The notes below the pieces were generated by a model that saw nothing but the letters and a program-made list of their open reading frames with translations, was not told the DNA's origin and searched no databases. The translations under genes and the position numbers were made by a program. From contig NZ_JAPZSY010000022.1 of NCBI RefSeq assembly GCF_027532025.1, positions 1 through 52,607 on the forward strand: a stretch of DNA of 52,607 nucleotides, written 5' to 3'. Positions 47,187 through 52,607 of this stretch are shown piece after piece (position 1 is the first letter of the stretch; every line of letters starts with the position of its first letter). The DNA is from Inhella sp. (GTDB lineage Bacteria > Pseudomonadota > Gammaproteobacteria > Burkholderiales > Burkholderiaceae_C).

Positions 47187-49103
47187 TCAATCCGGCGCGT
47201 TGGTCCACCAAGCGCGCGGGGCGCGCCACTGCTGCACCCAATCCACCACGGCTTCGGCCGGCATGGGGTGGGCGATGCCAAAGCCCTGGCCCACCTCGCA
47301 GCCCAGCCACAGCAGCGCGCTGCCGTGGGCCTCGGTTTCGACGCCCTCGGCCACGACCTCGCGTCCGAAGGCTTGCGCCAGCCCGACGATGCCTTGCAGG
47401 ATGGCGAGGTCGTCCGGGTCGTCCAGCAGGTTGCGCACGAAGCTTTGGTCGATCTTGAGCTTGGCCACCGGCAGGCGGCGCAGGTAGGTCAGTGAGGCGT
47501 AGCCGGCGCCGAAGTCGTCGAGCGCGAAGCGAAAGCCGCGCTGGGCGCCGTCGGTCATCGTGCGGCTGACGCCCAGCAGGTCTTCCAAGGCGCTGGACTC
47601 GAGCACTTCGAGCACAAGATCGCTCGCGCTGACTTGCGGATGGCTGCGCAGGATGTGCTCGACCTGGTCGATGAAGTTCGGCTGCTGCAGGTGGCGCGCG
47701 CTGATGTTCACGCTGATGGGCAGGTTCAGGCCCTCGTTCGCCCAGGCGGCGCGCTGCGCGATGACGGATTCGAGCACCCACTGCCCCAGGCTGCACTCGA
47801 GGGGGTGATCTTGCAGGGCCGGCAGGAACTCGGCCGGCGCCAGCAGGCCCCGCTCGGGGTGCTGCCAACGCACCAGGGCCTCCAGGCCCACCACGTGGCC
47901 GGTGCGCAGGTTCACCTGCGGCTGGTAGTGCAGCACCATCTCGTGTCGACCCAGGGCTTGGCGCAGGCCCTCGACGTTGGCGATGTGACCGCGCATCTCG
48001 CGGTCGCGCTCGTTGTCGAACACCACGAAGCGGTTCTTGCCTTGCAGCTTGGCGGCGTACATGGCTTGGTCGGCTTGGCGCAGCAGTTGGTCGCAGTCCA
48101 CCTCTTCGTCTTGCGGGTACAGGGTGACGCCCAGGCTGGCCGACACCTGCAAGGTGAGCGCGCCCACGTCGTAGGGCACCGAGGCCGCCCACAGCAGTTG
48201 GATCAGCAGGGGTTCCAGGGCCGCAGCGTCGGGCAGGTCTTGCAGCACGACGACGAACTCATCGCCGCCCAGCCGCGCCAGCGTGTCGCCTTCGCGCAAG
48301 ACCTGCTGCATGCGGCCGGCCAGGCCCACCAGCAGGCGGTCGCCCACCTCGTGGCCGTGGGTGTCGTTCACGGCCTTGAAACCGTCCAGGTCCAGGTAGG
48401 CCACCGCCAGGCGCATGCCGCGACGGGTGGCCAGGGCCAGCGCTTGGCGCAGGCGGTCGGCCAGCAGGGCTCGGTTGGGCAGGCCGGTGAGGGCGTCGTG
48501 GTGCGCGTTGTGCTCCAGCCGCTGCTCCTGCTCTTTGAGTCGGGTGATGTCGCTGATCAGGCTGACGAATTGCGTCACGCGGCCTTCGGCGTCGCGAACG
48601 GCCGTGATGGTTTGCTGCGTGGCGTACAGGTGGCCGCCGGCATGGCGGCTCCAGACCTCGCCCTGCCAGGTGCCGGTGGCTTGCAGCTCGGCCCACTGGT
48701 GCTCGAAGAAGGCGGGGGGATGCTGGCCCGAATCCAGCCCATGGAACGAGCGGCCCACGAGCTGGTCTCGGGGGTGACCGCACAGGCGCTCGAACGCGGC
48801 GTTGACGTCCACGATGCGGCCCAGGGGGTCGGAGATCACGATGCCCTCGCGGGCATGGTTGAACACCTCGGCCTCCATCCGCCAGCGGGCGTGCTGAGCG
48901 CGCTTCAGGCTCCGGTGCGTCCACCACGCGTGCCGGGTGGACCATGCGACCAGCCCCAAGACCGCCGCCAGCCCCAGCATGGCCGCGCCGCGCAGCGCAG
49001 CAGCTTCGACCCACAGGGCCGCGACCGTGGCGACCACCCAGGCGCCGCCCACCAGCCAGAGGGCCGCTCGGGGGCGGGTCAGGAAAGCGGGGGACGCGAA
49101 CAT
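47187..49103 (-). CDS. Membrane PAS-GGDEF-EAL protein with both motifs intact
   Basis: A 638-residue protein. Two membrane segments (about 12-56) precede a PAS domain (76-185). The cyclase domain has RxxD (REGD, 270-273) five residues before GGDEF (279-283), so product inhibition is expected. The EAL domain has EALVRW (408-413), NISARHLQ and DDFGAGYAS. Such hybrids can make or destroy c-di-GMP; intact sites on both sides leave the net direction open. It is convergent with the eRF1-like gene and divergent from the small membrane protein at 49284. Confidence 0.93.
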   Translation of the reverse strand: MFASPAFLTRPRAALWLVGGAWVVATVAALWVEAAALRGAAMLGLAAVLGLVAWSTRHAWWTHRSLKRAQHARWRMEAEVFNHAREGIVISDPLGRIVDVNAAFERLCGHPRDQLVGRSFHGLDSGQHPPAFFEHQWAELQATGTWQGEVWSRHAGGHLYATQQTITAVRDAEGRVTQFVSLISDITRLKEQEQRLEHNAHHDALTGLPNRALLADRLRQALALATRRGMRLAVAYLDLDGFKAVNDTHGHEVGDRLLVGLAGRMQQVLREGDTLARLGGDEFVVVLQDLPDAAALEPLLIQLLWAASVPYDVGALTLQVSASLGVTLYPQDEEVDCDQLLRQADQAMYAAKLQGKNRFVVFDNERDREMRGHIANVEGLRQALGRHEMVLHYQPQVNLRTGHVVGLEALVRWQHPERGLLAPAEFLPALQDHPLECSLGQWVLESVIAQRAAWANEGLNLPISVNISARHLQQPNFIDQVEHILRSHPQVSASDLVLEVLESSALEDLLGVSRTMTDGAQRGFRFALDDFGAGYASLTYLRRLPVAKLKIDQSFVRNLLDDPDDLAILQGIVGLAQAFGREVVAEGVETEAHGSALLWLGCEVGQGFGIAHPMPAEAVVDWVQQWRAPRAWWTNAPD

Positions 49104-49283
49104 CGGGCAACCCCACGCAACACGGCGGGGCGGAAGGGCGGGCAGGGGGCGGTGCGGCGAAAAAGCCAGGCGTTGTAACTGGCGTTGCCCCTGTCACCCC
49201 CTGGGGAAGTCCCGAGCGATTGGCCCGGCTCCCCTGGTTCCCCCCAGGACCTGGGGAGGGCGGGCGCCCAGCACAATAGCCGA

Positions 49284-49499
49284 ATGGGCTTTTTCTACTG
49301 GACCATGGCGATCCTCATCGTCGGCACCTTTTTGCCGGCGGCGTTCTACTTCGCGATGTTCGTCTTCACCGGGGAAGACGGCTGCTTGGACCGGGCCAAG
49401 ACCCTGTGGGCCTACACGCGCGTTTTCACGCTGGCCACCCTGAACATCTTGATTTGGGGCCATGTCATCGTGGGGCTGTGGCAGCTCGCCTTCGGTTAG
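49284..49499 (+). CDS. Small two-helix membrane protein
   Basis: A 71-residue protein with hydrophobic segments at about 4-27 and 47-69 joined by a short polar loop (TGEDGCLDRAKTLW). I recognise no family. Third-codon G/C use is high, and the start at 49284 lies in a region without other genes, so the gene is credible. The 180-bp gap 49104-49283 before it contains a GC-rich inverted region but no clear operator. It ends 15 bp from the converging korB stop. Confidence 0.7.
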   Translation: MGFFYWTMAILIVGTFLPAAFYFAMFVFTGEDGCLDRAKTLWAYTRVFTLATLNILIWGHVIVGLWQLAFG

Positions 49500-49514
49500 G
49501 CGCCGCCGCCGGTT

Positions 49515-50561
49515 TCAGCGCAGCCCGTCGTTGAGGCGGGCCAGCGCCTCGGCGCCCGGGCACAGCGCGGCCTCGTCCAAGCGGTTCAGCGCGCCCGCGG
49601 GCAGCTTCATTTGCTGGTGCAGGGTGCGCGGCTCGGGGTTCACGTAGATCAGGCCCGTGGGCAGCTCGCCCTGGGCCTGCAGGCGTTGCACGGTCGTCAT
49701 GGCGCTCAGGCGGTCGCGCGGGTCGTGATCCGCTTGCAGTTTGCGCAGGCGCAGCAGGCTGCCGTCGGCCTGGGGCACGTCCATCACCGCCGCGTCGCCG
49801 GTGGGGGCCTCGGCCAGGTCGATGAAGTCGATGCGGTTGAGCGCGGCGTTGTGCTCGCGCACGTGGTCGTAGCTGCGCGTGCTGCCGGCGTGGTTGTTGA
49901 AGGCCACGCAGGGGCTCACCACGTCGATGAAGGCGGCGCCCCCATGCTGCAGGGCGCCCTGGATGAGCGGCACCAGCTGCGCCTTGTCGCCGCTGAAGCC
50001 GCGGGCCACGTAGCTGGCGCCCAGCTGCAGGGCCAGGCTCACGAGGTCGATGGCCACGTCGGTGTTGGTCGCGCCCTTCTTGCTGCGGCTGCCGGCATCG
50101 GCCGTGGGGCTGAACTGGCCCTTGGTGAGGCCGTACACGCCGTTGTTCTCCACGATGTAGACCATGGGCACGCCGCGGCGCATGGCGTGGGCGAACTGCC
50201 CCAGGCCGATGGAGGCGGAGTCGCCGTCGCCGCTCACGCCCAGGTACAGCAGCTCGCGGTTGGCCAGGCTGGCGCCGGTCAGCACGCTGGGCATGCGGCC
50301 GTGCACGCTGTTGAGGCCGTGGCTGGCGCTCAAAAAGTAGTCGGGCGTTTTGCTGCTGCAACCGATGCCGCTCATCTTGGCCACGCGGTGCGGCTCGATG
50401 TCCATCTGCCAGCAGGCTTGCACGATGGCGGCGCTGATGCTGTCGTGCCCGCAGCCAGCGCACAGGGTGCTGATGCGGCCCTCGTAGTCGCGCCGCGTGT
50501 AGCCCACCTTGTTCTTGGTGAGCGTGGGGTGGTGCAGCGTGGGCTTGGCGATGTAGGTCAT
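49515..50561 (-). CDS. korB: 2-oxoacid:ferredoxin oxidoreductase subunit beta
   Basis: A 348-residue subunit with the CAGCGH motif (near residue 34) for the [4Fe-4S] cluster and the thiamine-diphosphate motif from GDGDSASIG to NNGVYG. Together with KorA it decarboxylates a 2-oxoacid, probably 2-oxoglutarate, to the CoA thioester and reduces ferredoxin. The ATG at 50561 overlaps the korA stop (ATGA). The 2-oxoglutarate choice is from the close resemblance to KorB proteins, and pyruvate cannot be fully excluded. Confidence 0.92.
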   Translation of the reverse strand: MTYIAKPTLHHPTLTKNKVGYTRRDYEGRISTLCAGCGHDSISAAIVQACWQMDIEPHRVAKMSGIGCSSKTPDYFLSASHGLNSVHGRMPSVLTGASLANRELLYLGVSGDGDSASIGLGQFAHAMRRGVPMVYIVENNGVYGLTKGQFSPTADAGSRSKKGATNTDVAIDLVSLALQLGASYVARGFSGDKAQLVPLIQGALQHGGAAFIDVVSPCVAFNNHAGSTRSYDHVREHNAALNRIDFIDLAEAPTGDAAVMDVPQADGSLLRLRKLQADHDPRDRLSAMTTVQRLQAQGELPTGLIYVNPEPRTLHQQMKLPAGALNRLDEAALCPGAEALARLNDGLR

Positions 50562-52396
50562 GCGGGGCTCCCGACGGCAGCTTGGTGCACCGATTGCGTG
50601 ATGGCGTCGCGGATGAAGCGCGCGGTGATCGGCGTGCCGTCGAAGTGCAGCAGCTTGCGCAGCTTCTTGGGGTCGATCTCCAGCTGGTTCACCAGCAGGG
50701 TGCGCAGTTGGCCATCGCGGTTTTGCTCGACGACGAACACCGTGTCGTGCGCCGCGATGAACTCGCCCACCGACGCGGCGAAGGGGAAGGCGCGCACGCG
50801 CAGCGCGTCCAGGTGCAGGCCTTCTTGGGCCAGTTCGTGCAAGGCCTCGTCCATGGCCGGGGCCGTGCTGCCGAAGTAGACGACGGCCAGGCGCGTGGCG
50901 TGCGTGGTGTTCGCGGCGGCGCGCACAGCGGGCTGCGGCGCCAGCTGTGCGGCCGTGACCATCTTGCGCTGCAGGCGGTCGGCGATGTAGCGGTAGTCGT
51001 CGCCGCGCTCGCTGTACACGGCCAGCGCGTTGTGCGTGCTGCCGCGCGTGAAGTAGGCGCCCTTGCTGGGGTGCGTGCCCGGCAGCGTGCGCCAGGCCAG
51101 GGCGTCGCCGTCCACGTCCTTGTAGCGCTCGAGCTTGCGACCGGCGTCCAAATCCTCGCGGGTCAGCACCTTGCCGCGGTCGTAGCGGCGCGCGTCGTCC
51201 CAGTGGAAGGGGCGGCACAGGCGCTGGTTCATGCCGATGTCCAGCTCGCTCATCACGATCACCGGCGTTTGCAGGCGGTCGGCCAGGTCCAGCGCCGTGG
51301 CGGCGAACTCGAACAGCTCGGCCGGGTCTTCGGGGAACAGCAGCACGTGCTGCGTGTCGCCGTGGCTGGCGTAGGCGCAGGCCAGCAGGTCGGCCTGCTG
51401 GGTGCGCGTGGGCATGCCGGTGCTGGGCCCACCGCGCTGCACGTTGACGATGGTCAGCGGCACCTCGGCGAAGTAGGCGAAGCCCAGGAACTCCTGCATC
51501 AGGCTGATGCCGGGGCCGCTGGTGGCGGTGAAGGCGCGCGCGCCGTTCCAGCCCGCGCCCAGGATCATGCCGATGGCGGCGATCTCGTCCTCGGCCTGCA
51601 CGATGGCGGCCCGGACTTCGCCCGTCTCGGGGTCGGTGCGGAACTGTTTGCAGTAAGCCTGGAAGGCCTCGGCCACCGAGGTGGACGGCGTGATCGGGTA
51701 CCAGGCGCACACGGTGGCGCCGCCGTAGACCATGCCGAGCGCCGTCGCGGCATTGCCCTCGGCAAAGATGCGGTCGCCCACGGCGTCGGCGCGTTGCACG
51801 CGCAGGCCCAAGCCTTGCTGCGCGAGGTGCTCGCGCGCGAAGGCCGCGCCGGCGCGCAGCGCCTGCACGTTGCCGTCCAGCAGCTTCTCCTTGCCCTTGT
51901 ACTGCTCGGCGAACAGGGTTTCGATGACGGGCAGCTCGACCTGCATCAGCTCGGCCAGCGCGCCCAGCACGAGGATGTTCTTGAACAGCGTGCGCTGGCG
52001 CGGGTCCTCGTACGTGGCGTTGCAGATCGCCGTGGCCGGCATGCCGATGGCGGTGATGTCGTCGCGCAAGCTGCCCGGTGGCAAGGGCTTGGTGCTGTCG
52101 TAGAACAGGTAACCGCCGGGCTCGAGTTCGGCCACGTCGGCGTCCCAGGTCTGCGGGTTCATGGCCACCATCAGGTCGATGCCGCCCCGTCGGCCCAACC
52201 AACCTTGCTCGCACACGCGCAGCTCGTACCAGGTGGGCATGCCTTGGATGTTGCTGGGGAAGATGTTGCTCGGGCTGACCGGCACGCCCATGCGCAAGAT
52301 GGCGCGCGCCAACAGCTCGTTGGCGCTGGCGCTGCCGCTGCCATTGACGTTGGCGAACTTGATGACGAAGTCGTTGGTGGATTCGATGCGGCTCAT
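50558..52396 (-). CDS. korA: 2-oxoacid:ferredoxin oxidoreductase subunit alpha (gamma-alpha fusion)
   Basis: A 612-residue fusion. The N-terminal third is the gamma part (NGSGSASANELLARAILRMG, GVPVSPSNIFPSNIQGMPTW); residues from about 215 carry the alpha part with AWYPITPSTSVAEAF, VQAEDEIAAIGMILGAG and TSGPGISLMQEFLGFAY. This is the usual arrangement in two-subunit KGOR. The ATG at 52396 is used; the longer frame to 52529 crosses the inverted repeats at the right edge. korA is the first gene of the pair and its promoter should lie in 52397-52500. Confidence 0.93.
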   Translation of the reverse strand: MSRIESTNDFVIKFANVNGSGSASANELLARAILRMGVPVSPSNIFPSNIQGMPTWYELRVCEQGWLGRRGGIDLMVAMNPQTWDADVAELEPGGYLFYDSTKPLPPGSLRDDITAIGMPATAICNATYEDPRQRTLFKNILVLGALAELMQVELPVIETLFAEQYKGKEKLLDGNVQALRAGAAFAREHLAQQGLGLRVQRADAVGDRIFAEGNAATALGMVYGGATVCAWYPITPSTSVAEAFQAYCKQFRTDPETGEVRAAIVQAEDEIAAIGMILGAGWNGARAFTATSGPGISLMQEFLGFAYFAEVPLTIVNVQRGGPSTGMPTRTQQADLLACAYASHGDTQHVLLFPEDPAELFEFAATALDLADRLQTPVIVMSELDIGMNQRLCRPFHWDDARRYDRGKVLTREDLDAGRKLERYKDVDGDALAWRTLPGTHPSKGAYFTRGSTHNALAVYSERGDDYRYIADRLQRKMVTAAQLAPQPAVRAAANTTHATRLAVVYFGSTAPAMDEALHELAQEGLHLDALRVRAFPFAASVGEFIAAHDTVFVVEQNRDGQLRTLLVNQLEIDPKKLRKLLHFDGTPITARFIRDAITQSVHQAAVGSPA

Positions 52397-52500
52397 CGTT
52401 GGGTTTCCTTTGCGTGAGTGCGCGGAGCGACTGCGCGTCCAGGGTCGCTTGGGCGCGTGCCTCGGGGCAGCCCGCAGGCGCTGTCCGCCCTGCACCCGGA

Positions 52501-52526
52501 GTTCCTTTTGTCTTGCCAAAAGGAAC
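52501..52526. repeat. 10-bp inverted repeat upstream of korA
   Basis: gttccttttg and caaaaggaac are perfect reverse complements with a six-base loop (tcttgc). I know similar ccaaaagg hairpins as multi-copy elements in Burkholderiales genomes. It lies about 105 bp before korA and probably belongs to the end of the preceding transcript. The rest of 52397-52607 shows no gene. Confidence 0.6.
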
Positions 52527-52551
52527 CAAAAGCGCCGCCCCGGCTCCAGCG

Positions 52552-52570
52552 CCCCAGCCTTCGGCTGGGG
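52552..52570. other. GC hairpin at the right edge
   Basis: ccccagcc-ttc-ggctgggg forms an 8-bp perfect stem, 26 bp from the caaaagg repeat. The two together look like one composite interspersed element that continues past the window end. Confidence 0.5.
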
Positions 52571-52607
52571 TTCCCTGCGCTGCTCGTTCCGGGGGGCTGC
52601 GGGATTG

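Noticed and set aside
47634-49178. 514-residue plus-strand open frame opposite the GGDEF-EAL gene
   Set aside because: Repetitive Gln/Val/His composition and no known domain; the minus strand carries an intact PAS-GGDEF-EAL protein.
49515-52529. 1004-residue minus-strand frame covering korB and most of korA
   Set aside because: Only the last third (KorB) is protein-like; the upstream part is Arg/His/Gly-rich shadow, while KorA is read in another frame that overlaps KorB by ATGA.
1-52607. tRNA, rRNA, CRISPR arrays, insertion sequences and prophage genes
   Set aside because: Reading both strands gave no cloverleaf, no regularly spaced repeats, no transposase or integrase; repeats seen are short hairpins only.

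Overview
The window is very GC-rich and densely packed. Codon use, gene content and the many start/stop overlaps (ATGA, GTGA, TGATG) suggest a betaproteobacterium, most likely of the order Burkholderiales. This is an inference from gene families (CIO-type cydAB with a GbsR regulator, SpmAB fusion, eRF1-like 'translational machinery' protein); no rRNA or marker gene is present to prove it.

Positions 107-22791 hold a large pigment-type biosynthetic cluster of the aryl-polyene/xanthomonadin class. A GTG-started acyl carrier protein at 22791 begins a long minus-strand block: ACP, COG4648-type membrane protein, acyl-AMP ligase fused to a hotdog dehydratase, LpxL-like acyltransferase, LolA-like protein, MMPL exporter, polysaccharide deacetylase, methyltransferase, ketosynthase, chain-length-factor-like protein, dehydratase and ketoreductase. 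A second minus-strand block (10041-4871) holds a BamE-like lipoprotein, an alpha/beta-hydrolase lipoprotein, a second ketosynthase and chain-length-factor-like pair, and a halogenase-like flavoprotein. A convergent plus-strand operon (931-4866) carries another halogenase-like flavoprotein, a chorismatase, a PlsC-like acyltransferase and a family 2 glycosyltransferase. A PAP2 phosphatase (107-808) is divergent from it, and a Tat-type lipoprotein (10223-11161) lies between the two minus blocks. My reading is that chorismate yields a hydroxybenzoate starter, which is activated by the AMP ligase, extended on the ACP by ketosynthase/ketoreductase/dehydratase cycles, possibly halogenated and methylated, esterified to a lipid and exported to the outer membrane. 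The unusual points are two ketosynthase/CLF pairs, two proteins with the flavin-halogenase WxWxIP motif, and a chorismatase in place of an ammonia lyase.

Positions 22974-31718 hold a broken OmpA-family gene (in-frame TAA), a membrane LytTR regulator with a Pro/Asp-rich linker, a beta-barrel outer-membrane protein, a PilZ protein, a SpmA-SpmB fusion, a GT1 glycosyltransferase overlapping an RluA-type pseudouridine synthase, TrhO, and an uncharacterised membrane-anchored protein. Positions 31810-36132 hold a DUF6671-like protein, a secreted endonuclease I with two PPC domains, an S4 RNA-binding protein, an atypical SDR protein, and a GbsR-family regulator whose promoter has clear inverted repeats. 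The regulator overlaps cydA, which overlaps cydB (36125-38502).

Positions 38503-52607 hold a possible frameshifted small gene, an uncharacterised cytosolic protein, a DsbD-like reductase with a redoxin, a ceramidase-like membrane protein, an orphan THI5-like binding protein, two PAS/GGDEF/EAL proteins in convergent orientation around a small eRF1-like gene, a small membrane protein, and korB-korA for a 2-oxoacid:ferredoxin oxidoreductase. The right edge has strong inverted repeats upstream of korA. No tRNA, rRNA, CRISPR array or insertion sequence was recognised.
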